The notes beneath the pieces are model-generated. The model did not search any database. It saw only the letters and a list, made by a program, of their open reading frames with translations, and was not told the origin of the DNA. The translations under genes were made by a program, and so were the position numbers. DNA of 64,000 nucleotides from an uncultured Lachnospiraceae bacterium (GTDB taxonomy: Bacteria; Bacillota_A; Clostridia; Lachnospirales; Lachnospiraceae), in the NCBI GenBank assembly GCA_947564305.1, contig CANOBT010000010.1:1-64000 (forward strand), read 5' to 3'. Positions 1-7,708 of the stretch are shown here, in pieces. Position 1 is the stretch's first letter; each line of letters opens with the position of its first letter.

Positions 1-5
1 TAATA

Positions 6-47
6 GCCCCTTATAGGGGCAGTGCAAGCCACCGGCTAAGCCGGTGG
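6..47. repeat. two adjacent perfect palindromes, possible IS200/IS605-type end
   Basis: Two hairpin-forming palindromes lie 8 nt apart: 6-20 (5-bp stem GCCCC/GGGGC, loop TTATA) and 29-47 (8-bp stem CCACCGGC/GCCGGTGG, loop TAA). Neither is followed by a T-run, so they are poor intrinsic terminators. Small subterminal hairpins of this kind mark ends of IS200/IS605-family elements, and the neighbouring gene is decayed, so a transposon end or a REP-like remnant is plausible. No transposase gene is visible inside the window; assignment is inference. Confidence 0.45.
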
Positions 48-81
48 TCTTGACTGTTGTTAAGCTTACCACAGTCTGTAT

Positions 82-563
82 TTACACCACTGCTTCTACC
101 AAAAATCTGTCGCCAAACTGGATTCTTTTTACTCCAATCTTTTTTTCACGATTGAAGTTATAACTCAGCATCTACCCTTTTTTGAGGTGGAAGTAATCAA
201 GATAATCTGACAATTGCTTTTCCCTGCGCTTATTGTAAGAATTTCCCCGCCAGATTTTTAGCTCTATAACGAAATGTTTTCCCAGATAATCCACAACCAC
301 AACCACATCCATACGCCGTGCGTTCCGTGTTTCAGATTCAATATAGTAGTTCCCGATTCCATTAATAATAGGCCGGATATAGAGCAGGAAGCGTCTTCGT
401 CCTTCTGCTTCATCAAACTCCTGAACCTGATCGCCATAGATGCTGTCATAGTGCTCTGCAAATTTTTTCAGGACAGTCTCCATGTCCAGACGGCCATTAT
501 GGATGAACTGAGATTTATAGCTCGATGCAGCCCTGACCCATCCATTAAAAACGTATAGATATG
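82..563 (-). pseudogene. remnant of AAA-ATPase-like protein with C-terminal PD-(D/E)XK nuclease domain
   Basis: The longest intact piece (483 down to 172) reads as the C-terminal PD-(D/E)XK domain of the AAA-ATPase-like/PDDEXK_9 proteins common in gut anaerobes. It carries an arginine-methionine-aspartate segment and then VIELKIWRG, the E-x-K half of the nuclease motif. The frame stops at an amber codon (172-174) exactly after LDYFHLKKG, where relatives continue with tyrosine, and then continues in the same frame through MLSYNFN and FLVEAVV to a TAA at 82-84. Upstream of the ATG at 483 the same frame also continues with family-like residues (NGWVRAASS, then QFIHNGRLD) back to about 563, but with no start and no ATPase domain. 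So the gene is 5'-truncated and carries a nonsense codon. Confidence 0.7.
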
Positions 564-700
564 GATTTATTTTTATGGTAAAATAAAGATTAAGACAGAT
601 AAGTATGATTGTGCTTTAGATAAAACATACTGGTATGGCTATTACACGCAGATGATAATGCTGTTCTGTCCAATCGTAGATATAGAAGAGGTAATCGTCC

Positions 701-1414
701 ATGGCAAATGGTATAAAAGATATCAAATTAACTCCAATCGCTCACATCCGCAGTGATTTTAAGGAAAAATTCGGCATACCGCGCCAAAGCGGGCTCGCTG
801 ATACAGATGCGAAAATCATATTTGAACCTGAATATAGGGTGGCAGAAGCGCTGCGTGGATTAGAAGCATATTCGCATATCTGGCTGTTATGGCTTTTTTC
901 AGAATCCATCCCTGAGGAGGGAAAATGGTCGCCGACTGTGCGCCCGCCCCGGCTTGGCGGCAATGCCCGGGTGGGAGTATTTGCAACCCGTTCCCCTTTC
1001 CGTCCGAATCCGATTGGATTATCCTGTATGCGTTTGGAGCGTATAGAAATGAACTCGCCGGAGGGACCGATTCTTCATGTGAAGGGTGCTGACCTGTTGG
1101 ATGGCACCCCTGTTCTGGATATCAAGCCCTACCTGCCTTATGTTGATAGTGTTGCGGAGGCTTTTGGCGGTTTTTCAGAAAATACAAAAGATTACTGTCT
1201 GGAAGTTGACTTCCCGGAAAAATGGCAGGCATGTGTATCAGAGGAAGAGTATGCGGTTTTATGTCAGCTTTTGCAGCAGGACCCCAGACCTTCCTATCAA
1301 AAGGATCCAAAGCGTGTATATGGGATGTCTTATGCAGGCCTTGAGATAAAATTTACGGTATCCGGCAATACGCTGCACGTATGTGAAATATGCCGTATCA
1401 CTGTATCACCGTAA
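701..1414 (+). CDS. trmO: tRNA (N6-threonylcarbamoyladenosine(37)-N6)-methyltransferase TrmO
   Basis: 237 aa. TrmO uses S-adenosylmethionine to methylate t6A at position 37 of tRNA-Thr, a cytoplasmic decoding modification. The N-terminal UPF0066 beta-barrel domain is recognisable from the segment SDFKEKFGIPRQSGL (about residues 19-33) and the signature RSPFRPNPIGLS (about 97-108), which forms the SAM pocket. A C-terminal extension of about 70 residues (KRVYGMSYAG) is the usual second domain. Start ATG 701 has an AGAGGT ribosome binding site 9 nt upstream. It stands alone and converges with the next gene on the other strand with an 18-bp gap. Confidence 0.93.
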   Translation: MANGIKDIKLTPIAHIRSDFKEKFGIPRQSGLADTDAKIIFEPEYRVAEALRGLEAYSHIWLLWLFSESIPEEGKWSPTVRPPRLGGNARVGVFATRSPFRPNPIGLSCMRLERIEMNSPEGPILHVKGADLLDGTPVLDIKPYLPYVDSVAEAFGGFSENTKDYCLEVDFPEKWQACVSEEEYAVLCQLLQQDPRPSYQKDPKRVYGMSYAGLEIKFTVSGNTLHVCEICRITVSP

Positions 1415-1432
1415 ACATAAAAAGCAGACCTC

Positions 1433-2350
1433 TTAGAGAAAGAATCCCGCCACATAAGTAACCGCGGGAATGGTTACAACCGAAAGCACTGTGCTCAATG
1501 AAAAAATCTCGGAGGCATAGGTATAGTTGCGCTCAAAACGGATGGCCATCATAGTCAGGGAGGTCGCGGTTGGGCATGCGGCAGCCACTAGCGTGGTGTA
1601 AGCGACATCACTATCTATCGGCAGCACGGCCAGAAAAGCAAGCAAGGCAAGAGGCATAGCGAACAATTTCAGCAGGCAGATCCAGTAGATACGGACGTGT
1701 AGGAATATTTTTTTCAAATCCGCCTGTGCCACGGAAAATCCTGCGATTAACATGGCAAGCGGTGTATTCATGTTTGCAATATAATTCATGGAATCCAACA
1801 CCTGTGATGGGATGCTAAGCCGTAAGAAGAAGAGGGCAGCACCGATGATCGTACAGATGACAATAGGGGAAAGAAGCCCTTCTTTCAATCGTTTTGAGGA
1901 GAATTTTCCGTTTAGCAGCACCAGGCCATGGGTCCAGGATAAGATATTGAATACTGTCAAATAAGCTGTCAAAAAGAAGACTCCTTTGCTGCCAAGAACG
2001 CTGCTGACCAGGGGAATTCCGATGAAACCGCAGTTGGAATAGGCAGCGCCGAAGCGCTCCAGTGCAAATTCCGGATTTCCTTTTTCGGGAATCAGAAAAT
2101 GAGCGATTAAAATGCCGGCTATATGTGCCAATACGGCAGCAGAGAAGGCCGAGAGAAGTCCCTGTACCAGGGCAGGGTCATATTCTGTTTGAAAAGCAGT
2201 AATGATGAGGCAGGGGTTTACTACCATAAGCAGGAGACTGGACATATTTCTGTTGCCTTCCTGATTGATGATGTGCAGCCGGTAACATATAAATGCAAGA
2301 ATCATAATCAACAGCATTTTCAAAAGTTGATTCAGAATTAATATAAACAT
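1433..2350 (-). CDS. AEC family transporter (auxin efflux carrier-like permease)
   Basis: 305 aa, about ten predicted hydrophobic helices in the 5+5 pattern of the AEC family. The N-terminal half contains NPCLIITAF and the C-terminal half PTATSLTMMAIRF, both typical of the helix-break regions. Bacterial AEC members export or import carboxylates such as malate; the substrate here cannot be read from sequence. I place the start at 2350 (MFILILNQ) because AAAGGA lies 8 nt upstream; an in-frame ATG at 2401 would add 17 hydrophilic residues and has no good ribosome binding site. A terminator of the upstream yqeY lies between the two genes, so this gene probably has its own promoter. Confidence 0.88.
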   Translation of the reverse strand: MFILILNQLLKMLLIMILAFICYRLHIINQEGNRNMSSLLLMVVNPCLIITAFQTEYDPALVQGLLSAFSAAVLAHIAGILIAHFLIPEKGNPEFALERFGAAYSNCGFIGIPLVSSVLGSKGVFFLTAYLTVFNILSWTHGLVLLNGKFSSKRLKEGLLSPIVICTIIGAALFFLRLSIPSQVLDSMNYIANMNTPLAMLIAGFSVAQADLKKIFLHVRIYWICLLKLFAMPLALLAFLAVLPIDSDVAYTTLVAAACPTATSLTMMAIRFERNYTYASEIFSLSTVLSVVTIPAVTYVAGFFL

Positions 2351-2383
2351 GGATAGTATCCTTTCTTTGAGCTGTATATTTAC

Positions 2384-2418
2384 AACAATAAACTTCCCCA
2401 CAGCAGTCTGCGGGGAAG
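2384..2418 (-). terminator. intrinsic terminator of yqeY
   Basis: On the minus strand, CTTCCCC and GGGGAAG (2412-2418 and 2393-2399) pair, with an inner CAG/CTG helix, followed by TTTATTGTT. It lies 16 bp after the yqeY stop. Confidence 0.8.
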
Positions 2419-2433
2419 TAAAATCCTAAGTGG

Positions 2434-2877
2434 TTAAAAGAAAGATGCGACTAATTCGCTGACCAGTTTTCCATCTGCCTTTCCCATTACCTTAGGCATC
2501 AGCTCTTTCATGATTTTGCCTTTATCTTTTGTAGTCGGTGTCTCAATTTCCAAGTCAGATAAAACGTTTTGGATTATGGTGCGTATCTCGTCTTCTCCCA
2601 TCATTTTCGGTGCATATTCTTCCAAAACAGCAAGACGTTTTGTATGTTCTTCAATGATGTCAGTACGATCTTTTGGAGTCGTTTCCAATGTTTCCTTTGT
2701 CTGTTTGATTTCTTTTAAAATAACCTGTATTTCTTCCTCTTCGGTCAATTCTTCACGTTTATTAATTGTTTTGTTTTTCAACGCTGCGAGAAGTGCGGAT
2801 AACGTTGCTTTTCTTTCTTTTTCGCCAGCTTTCATGGCTGCGACCATGTCTTTTCTTACTTCATCAATTTTGCTCAT
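2434..2877 (-). CDS. yqeY: GatB/YqeY domain-containing protein
   Basis: 147 aa, full length for the YqeY family. These are small helical proteins related to the C-terminal tRNA-binding region of the GatB amidotransferase subunit; the precise role of free-standing YqeY is not settled. Seen here: a charged N-terminal helical part (KAGEKERKATLSALLAALK), a central coiled stretch ending in LEEYAPKMM, and the C-terminal MPKVMGKADGKLVSELV motif typical of the family. The start ATG 2877 has a strong AGGAGG 6 nt upstream. It is transcribed in the same direction as pduL upstream (gap 91 bp) and ends at a clear terminator. Confidence 0.9.
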   Translation of the reverse strand: MSKIDEVRKDMVAAMKAGEKERKATLSALLAALKNKTINKREELTEEEEIQVILKEIKQTKETLETTPKDRTDIIEEHTKRLAVLEEYAPKMMGEDEIRTIIQNVLSDLEIETPTTKDKGKIMKELMPKVMGKADGKLVSELVASFF

Positions 2878-2968
2878 AATAAATGCCTCCTGTTAGAAAA
2901 ATTTAATGATTTTACGTATCAATATTTTTGTCGAAAATGGAAAAACTTTTTAAATAATGTTTTGTGAA

Positions 2969-3610
2969 TCAACGGTTGATTCCGGACTGTAGCTCTTCAG
3001 CCCAGGACTGCAGGTTATAAGTATGTCCGTCGAAAAGCTTTAAAATCACTCCTGTAGGGTTGTCCTCATTTGCGAATGCATTTGCCTCATCGGTATCTAC
3101 GTGCATAGCAAGACTGAATGAGGGGCTGACACGGACGACCACATCGGAAAAAATAAGGGAGCGTTCGTAGCTTGTCGTGATAACAAATACGATATCATTA
3201 TCTTTTACATGGGCGCGGATTGCATCAATGGGGGTCATATGGATATGGCGTTTTGCAACAATGACGCCCTCTGTCAATTCTACCTGTCCGCAAGGCCCGA
3301 TCAGGGTGCATCCAGGTGTGCCGCTGATATCGCCGGATTGGCGGATGACACTTTGGATACCAAGCTTTCTGGCATCTGTTACAGAGATTTCTACCTGCGT
3401 TTTGGAGCGGCATGGGCCGAGGACGATGACCCTCTCAAAAGACCCTTTTGGACCGACGACCGTGAGACGCTCTTCGCAGGCATACTGTCCTGGCTGGCTT
3501 AATTCCTTCACATAGGTCAGACTGGCGTCCGGACCAAATAAGGTTTTAAAATCTTCCTGCGATAAATGGATATGTCTTGCGGAAGTTTCAATTGGTATTG
3601 TCAGACTCAT
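2969..3610 (-). CDS. pduL: phosphate propanoyltransferase PduL
   Basis: 213 aa. PduL converts acyl-CoA (propionyl- or acetyl-CoA) and phosphate to acyl-phosphate and CoA, feeding acetate/propionate kinase for ATP. The two zinc-binding beta-barrel halves are visible: ARHIHLS near the N-terminus (about 11-17) and the repeat RHIHMTP about residue 122, plus a later conserved H-x-D segment (MHVDTDEANAFA). I chose ATG 3610 because GGAGAG sits about 7 nt upstream; ATG 3625 would put AGG against the start codon. No microcompartment or propanediol genes are nearby, so it probably acts as a free cytosolic phosphotransacylase. Confidence 0.9.
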   Translation of the reverse strand: MSLTIPIETSARHIHLSQEDFKTLFGPDASLTYVKELSQPGQYACEERLTVVGPKGSFERVIVLGPCRSKTQVEISVTDARKLGIQSVIRQSGDISGTPGCTLIGPCGQVELTEGVIVAKRHIHMTPIDAIRAHVKDNDIVFVITTSYERSLIFSDVVVRVSPSFSLAMHVDTDEANAFANEDNPTGVILKLFDGHTYNLQSWAEELQSGINR

Positions 3611-3745
3611 AAAAAATCTCTCCATCCTGTGTGATTTTTTGCTCTTATGATTTTAGCAGAATGAAGAATGGTTTTCAAGGTATAAAATGTCTTCATTTAC
3701 AAATAATAGAATTACGACAGAATTTGCAGATGGAGGTATCAGAAT

Positions 3746-4291
3746 ATGAAAGCTACAGGAATCGTACGTAGAATAGATGATCTGGGAAGAGTTGTAATTC
3801 CAAAGGAAATCAGAAGGACGCTTCGGATTCGTGAAGGCGACCCGCTGGAGATATTCACGGACCGCGAGGGGGAAGTGATTTTGAAAAAATATTCTCCAAT
3901 CGGAGAACTGAGCGCATTGGCAAAACAATATTCCGAAAGCCTTGCGCAGACGATGAACTGTACGGTATGTATTACAGATACGGATCAGATTGTGGCAGCA
4001 GCAGGAAATGGAAAGAAAGATTTGCAGGATAAGTTTATCAGTAAAGATTTGGAAAAAGTGATTCAGCAACGGGAGCATATTCTTGCAAAATCAGACAGTA
4101 ATAAATTTATCCGGATCGCGGACGGGGATGTAGATTATCAGGAAGAAGCGGTATGCCCGATTCTGTGTGAGGGTGATGTAATCGGTTCTGTTGTCTTTTT
4201 AAACCGGGACGATAAGAAAAGGATGGGAGAGACAGAACAGAAAGTTGCTATGAGCGCTGCGGGTTTTCTGGGACGGCAGATGGAGCAGTGA
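3746..4291 (+). CDS. spoVT: stage V sporulation protein T, AbrB-family transcriptional regulator
   Basis: 181 aa, the usual SpoVT length. Residues 1-50 form the swapped-hairpin AbrB DNA-binding domain (MKATGIVRRIDDLGRVVIPK, then EIRRTLRIREGDPLEIF), and the rest is the GAF-like C-terminal domain that distinguishes SpoVT from AbrB. In Bacillus SpoVT is a forespore regulator that tunes the sigma-G regulon; this role is inferred here from family. The start has GGAGG 8 nt upstream. It is divergent from pduL with a 135-bp shared upstream region. Confidence 0.94.
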   Translation: MKATGIVRRIDDLGRVVIPKEIRRTLRIREGDPLEIFTDREGEVILKKYSPIGELSALAKQYSESLAQTMNCTVCITDTDQIVAAAGNGKKDLQDKFISKDLEKVIQQREHILAKSDSNKFIRIADGDVDYQEEAVCPILCEGDVIGSVVFLNRDDKKRMGETEQKVAMSAAGFLGRQMEQ

Positions 4292-4348
4292 CGGATATGC
4301 ACAGCATGGTATAACAGATTGGGATTGAGTTTTCGGGTATTTCTATAT

Positions 4349-4414
4349 AGCAGTAAGGAACTATGCGGGGTTTTTGACTTTTGCAGAGTTCTTTACTGCT
4401 GTCATAATGACAGC
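4349..4414 (+). repeat. nested inverted repeats downstream of spoVT
   Basis: A 14-bp inverted repeat, 4349-4362 (AGCAGTAAGGAACT) with 4387-4400 (AGTTCTTTACTGCT), one wobble pair, encloses a 24-nt loop. It shares its last bases with a second perfect 8-bp hairpin, 4398-4414 (GCTGTCAT/ATGACAGC). The two stems are mutually overlapping. There is no terminal T-run. Function unknown; it fills the 219-bp gap between spoVT and the next gene. Confidence 0.55.
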
Positions 4415-4510
4415 CAACAGGTTCTATTTTCCATCAGAACATCATAAATTGTATCAGTAGATTTTGGAACAGGAATAAAAAATGATGCAATTGATTTTGG
4501 AGGGGAAAGA

Positions 4511-4897
4511 ATGGAGAAGAAGGTGAACAAAGGGCAAAATGTGGAACAGGTGGCAGTCTGGCTTTTGAAGTCTTTACTGTGTGCGTACATAATCAGCGGG
4601 ATTTTGCTTTTGCTTCTGGCATTTTTGCTGTATAAGTTCAATCTTGATGAAGGCAAGGTGGCAGCAGGGATTATCATGATCTATGTGGTCTCTACATTTG
4701 CAGGAGGCTTTATTATCGGAAAACTTTCCGGGATACGGAAATTCCTGTGGGGACTCACATGCGGTATCCTCTATTTTGGACTTTTGCTTTTGGTATCCGT
4801 TGGTTTATACCGTTCTTTACAGGGAAACGGGGCAAATGTATTGACCACATTCCTCCTCTGTGCAGGCGGAGGCATGCTGGGTGGGATGGTGTCGTAA
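4511..4897 (+). CDS. TIGR04086-type small integral membrane protein
   Basis: 128 aa with four predicted hydrophobic helices (about 18-42, 49-71, 77-96, 104-126) and glycine-rich turns (FAGGFIIGKLSG and AGGGMLGGM near the C-terminus). This matches the TIGR04086 family of Firmicutes membrane proteins of unknown function, in which the helical pairs resemble small repeated units. The short N-terminal tail is charged. The start follows a GGAGGGG ribosome binding site. It is monocistronic: the next gene has its own promoter. Confidence 0.75.
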   Translation: MEKKVNKGQNVEQVAVWLLKSLLCAYIISGILLLLLAFLLYKFNLDEGKVAAGIIMIYVVSTFAGGFIIGKLSGIRKFLWGLTCGILYFGLLLLVSVGLYRSLQGNGANVLTTFLLCAGGGMLGGMVS

Positions 4898-4984
4898 AAT
4901 CATGGTAAAACATAGCAGGAAAAGCTGATAAAAACTTACAAAAAATAATGTGTGAAAACTCATGAAAAATTAGTGATTTTCTTG

Positions 4985-5013
4985 TTGACTTTAGTTTGGT
5001 AAACTGATAATAT
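4985..5013 (+). promoter_or_regulatory. housekeeping-type promoter of the amino acid ABC transporter
   Basis: TTGACT (4985-4990), 17-bp spacer, TAATAT (5008-5013). It lies 66 bp before the solute-binding lipoprotein gene. Confidence 0.8.
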
Positions 5014-5078
5014 AAGAAAGTGCTGTTTGACACAGCTTCTATATGAAAACTAAAATGCACAATAAGGAGAAGAGAGTT

Positions 5079-5939
5079 ATGAAAAAGTTTATTACCATGA
5101 TGTTGACGCTGATGATGGTTTTGTCCCTGGCAGCATGTGGCAATTCCAGTGACTCAGGAGATGCAAAAGAGGATACGACGGATAGTTCTTCAACATCTGA
5201 ACAGGATGAAGATTCAGAAGATGTGTCTTCAGACAGTGATATGGAATATGTGAAGGACAAAGGGACTTTAGTCGTAGGAATTACAGAATTTGAACCTATG
5301 GATTATAAAGATGACAATGGAGATTGGATTGGCTTTGATGCGGATATGGCAAAGGCATTTGCAGAAAGCCTTGGCGTAGAAGCAGAGTTTGTAGAAATTG
5401 ACTGGGATAATAAGATTATGGAGTTGGACGGAAAGACCATCGACTGTGTATGGAATGGAATGACCCTGACAAGTGAGGTGACCAGTTCTATGGAATGCTC
5501 CAATGCTTACTGTAACAATGCACAGATTGTGATTGTTCCGGCTGATGTTGCAGATCAATATCAGGATACGGACAGTTTGTCAGACCTTTCCTTTGCGGTA
5601 GAGGCAGGAAGTGCCGGTGAAGAGCAGGTAAGCAGTCTGGGATTGGAGTATACTCCTGTAAAGGCTCAGGCCGATGCCTTGATGGAAGTCGCATCCGGCA
5701 CATCCGATGCAGCAGTAATTGATTCCTTGATGGCGGCTGCTATGGTGGGAGAGGGAACCGGTTATGCAGATTTGACATATACTGTGGGACTGAACAGTGA
5801 GGAATATGGTGTTGGTTTCCGAAAAGGTTCTGATTTGGCCGCTGCACTGAATGACTTTTTGGCCGCGAGCTATGCGGATGGCAGCATGATGGAAATTGCC
5901 AAGACTTATGGTGTAGATGCAGCAGTCGTGGAACAATAA
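5079..5939 (+). CDS. amino acid ABC transporter substrate-binding lipoprotein
   Basis: 286 aa. A lipoprotein signal peptide with lipobox LSLAAC puts the lipidated cysteine at about residue 20; an acidic, serine-rich linker follows (about 24-58). The mature part is an SBP_bac_3 domain: GTLVVGITEFEPMDY, then GFDADMAKAFAESLG, then the KIMELDGKTIDCVWNGMT hinge region. It binds a polar amino acid outside the membrane and hands it to the permease. I start at ATG 5079, with AAGGAG upstream, not at 5043, because the signal peptide begins there. First gene of a three-gene importer. A stem-loop follows, which may set higher expression of the binding protein. Confidence 0.93.
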   Translation: MKKFITMMLTLMMVLSLAACGNSSDSGDAKEDTTDSSSTSEQDEDSEDVSSDSDMEYVKDKGTLVVGITEFEPMDYKDDNGDWIGFDADMAKAFAESLGVEAEFVEIDWDNKIMELDGKTIDCVWNGMTLTSEVTSSMECSNAYCNNAQIVIVPADVADQYQDTDSLSDLSFAVEAGSAGEEQVSSLGLEYTPVKAQADALMEVASGTSDAAVIDSLMAAAMVGEGTGYADLTYTVGLNSEEYGVGFRKGSDLAAALNDFLAASYADGSMMEIAKTYGVDAAVVEQ

Positions 5940-6008
5940 ACACATAGTATTATGGAAGCAGCTTAATTGCAGGAGGCTGTCCATAAACTTATCATGATGT
6001 AACATTCA

Positions 6009-6039
6009 ATAGAGAGTGGACTGTCCGCTCTCTATTTTC
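6009..6039 (+). terminator. stem-loop with short T-run after the binding-protein gene
   Basis: 12-bp stem ATAGAGAGTGGA (6009-6020) with TCCGCTCTCTAT (6024-6035), one wobble, 3-nt loop, then TTTT. It lies between the binding-protein gene and the permease/ATPase genes and probably acts as a partial terminator. Confidence 0.7.
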
Positions 6040-6152
6040 AGTCCTTATTAATCTGATATAGAATCCAGATGGCCGTCCTTTTTAAATGTCTGTTTTCATC
6101 AATAGATAATTTGCAGGCCCGGCTGTCAATTTAGAGAAAGCAGGAAAAGTAC

Positions 6153-6839
6153 ATGGAATTGATTATAGAACAAATGCCAATTGTGATCCGAGCGTTGAAT
6201 GTGGGATTTGTACAGACATTGAAACTGTTTTTTGTGACCCTCATCGGTGCATTTCCATTGGGATTGGTGATTGCCTTTGGCTCGATGTCCAAATTTAAGC
6301 CTTTAAGTTACATAACGAAAATTTTTGTTTGGATCATACGTGGAACGCCTCTTATGATTCAATTGCTCATCATCTATTACTTCCCTGGCCTTGTGCTGCA
6401 TAACCCTGTTTGGGGCGGCGGAGAGGCAGGGAGATTCCTGGCGGCGGCCGTGTCGTTTATCGTTAATTATGCATGTTATTTTTCTGAAATTTACCGCGGC
6501 GGTATCCAGGGAGTGCCGGTGGGACAGGAAGAGGCCGGACTTGTTCTTGGCATGACCAAGGGACAGATTTTCTGGAAAATTACTTTGCTGCAGATGATTA
6601 AACGAATTGTTCCTCCGATGTCTAATGAAATCATTACATTGGTCAAAGATACATCCCTTGCCCGAATCATTGCATTACAGGAGATTATTTGGGCCGGACA
6701 AGCATTTATGAAAGGTTCTCAGGGGATTTCAGGTGCCATCTGGCCGTTGTTTTTTACTGCGGTCTATTATTTGATCTGCAATGGAATCTTGACATTGCTG
6801 TTGGGAAGGCTGGAAAAGAAGCTGGATTATTTCAGATAG
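6153..6839 (+). CDS. amino acid ABC transporter permease (His/Glu/Gln/Arg/opine family)
   Basis: 228 aa, typical length for a HisM/GlnP-type permease. Several transmembrane helices are visible, and the ATPase-docking EAA-like loop reads EEAGLVLGMTKGQIFWKITL (about 130-149), followed by the family sequence PPMSNEIITLVKDTSLA. It forms a dimer in the membrane and works with the binding lipoprotein upstream and the ATPase 15 bp downstream. The start codon at 6153 follows a weak AGAAAGCAGG ribosome binding site. Substrate is probably a polar amino acid or cystine, but the sequence does not decide. Confidence 0.93.
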   Translation: MELIIEQMPIVIRALNVGFVQTLKLFFVTLIGAFPLGLVIAFGSMSKFKPLSYITKIFVWIIRGTPLMIQLLIIYYFPGLVLHNPVWGGGEAGRFLAAAVSFIVNYACYFSEIYRGGIQGVPVGQEEAGLVLGMTKGQIFWKITLLQMIKRIVPPMSNEIITLVKDTSLARIIALQEIIWAGQAFMKGSQGISGAIWPLFFTAVYYLICNGILTLLLGRLEKKLDYFR

Positions 6840-6854
6840 GGAAGGAGAGAGAAG

Positions 6855-7640
6855 ATGTCGATTTTAGAAGTAGAACATATTTGTAAATCATTCGAGAATA
6901 CAGAGGTATTGAAGGACATCAGCTTTTCTTTGGAAAAGGGGCAGGTTCTTTCCATTATTGGCTCCTCGGGCAGTGGAAAAACGACGCTGCTGCGATGTCT
7001 GAATTTTCTGGAACAGCCGGATAAGGGGATTATGCGTGTCAATGGAGAAACGCTGTTTGATGCAGAGGATGCTTCCACCAGACAGGAATCAGAGATTCGC
7101 AGGAAGAGACTGCATTTCGGGTTGGTATTTCAGTCTTTTAACTTGTTTCCGCAGTATACGGCAATGGAAAATGTGATGCTGGCAAAGGAGCTTTTGGCCA
7201 AGGAACAGCCGGATTACAAGGCCAGGAAAAAGGAAATCCATGCGGAGATTGAGGCACAGGCAAAAACGCTTTTGGATGAGATGGGGCTATCCGGCCGAAG
7301 GGATAATTATCCGCACCAACTTTCAGGAGGTCAGTGCCAGCGAGTGGCTATTGCACGTGCACTCGCGCTGCAGCCGGATATCCTGTGCTTTGACGAACCG
7401 ACTTCCGCCCTGGATCCGGAGCTGACCGGAGAAGTATTGAAGGTCATCAAGGAACTGGCGGAGCAAAAGACGACGATGATCATTGTAACCCATGAGATGG
7501 CATTTGCAAGAGATGTGGCAGAACAAGTGATCTTTATGGACGAGGGATATATTCTGGAGCAGGGAGACCCTAAGCAGGTTTTTGAAAATCCGAGGGAAGA
7601 AAGAACGCGTCAGTTCTTGTCACGGTTTACGCGAGGATAG
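6855..7640 (+). CDS. amino acid ABC transporter ATP-binding protein
   Basis: 261 aa cytoplasmic ATPase. Motifs in order: Walker A GSSGSGKTTLL (about 36-46), Q-loop at VFQSFNLFPQ, signature LSGGQCQRVAIARAL (about 155-169), Walker B ILCFDEPTSALD (about 175-186), switch histidine in TMIIVTHEMA. There is a charged insertion of roughly 15 residues before the signature (KARKKEIHAEIEAQAK). GGAGAG lies ahead of ATG 6855. It is the last gene of the importer; purF has its own promoter starting 18 bp after this stop. Confidence 0.95.
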   Translation: MSILEVEHICKSFENTEVLKDISFSLEKGQVLSIIGSSGSGKTTLLRCLNFLEQPDKGIMRVNGETLFDAEDASTRQESEIRRKRLHFGLVFQSFNLFPQYTAMENVMLAKELLAKEQPDYKARKKEIHAEIEAQAKTLLDEMGLSGRRDNYPHQLSGGQCQRVAIARALALQPDILCFDEPTSALDPELTGEVLKVIKELAEQKTTMIIVTHEMAFARDVAEQVIFMDEGYILEQGDPKQVFENPREERTRQFLSRFTRG

Positions 7641-7658
7641 AAGGCAGTTTAAGTCTTA

Positions 7659-7687
7659 TTGATTTTCTTTCCGTATTGTATTATAAT
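7659..7687 (+). promoter_or_regulatory. promoter of purF
   Basis: TTGATT (7659-7664), 17-bp spacer, consensus TATAAT (7682-7687). The expected transcription start lies almost on top of the GGAGGA ribosome binding site (7695-7700), so the leader would be only about 15 nt. Confidence 0.8.
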
Positions 7688-7708
7688 CGTCAACGGAGGA
7701 GTTCGCAG

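Noticed and set aside
274..558. plus-strand open frame across the nuclease remnant
   Set aside because: Antisense shadow; the minus strand carries the recognisable PD-(D/E)XK residues.
3653..4078. minus-strand open frame over spoVT
   Set aside because: Shadow of the clearly conserved spoVT coding sequence.
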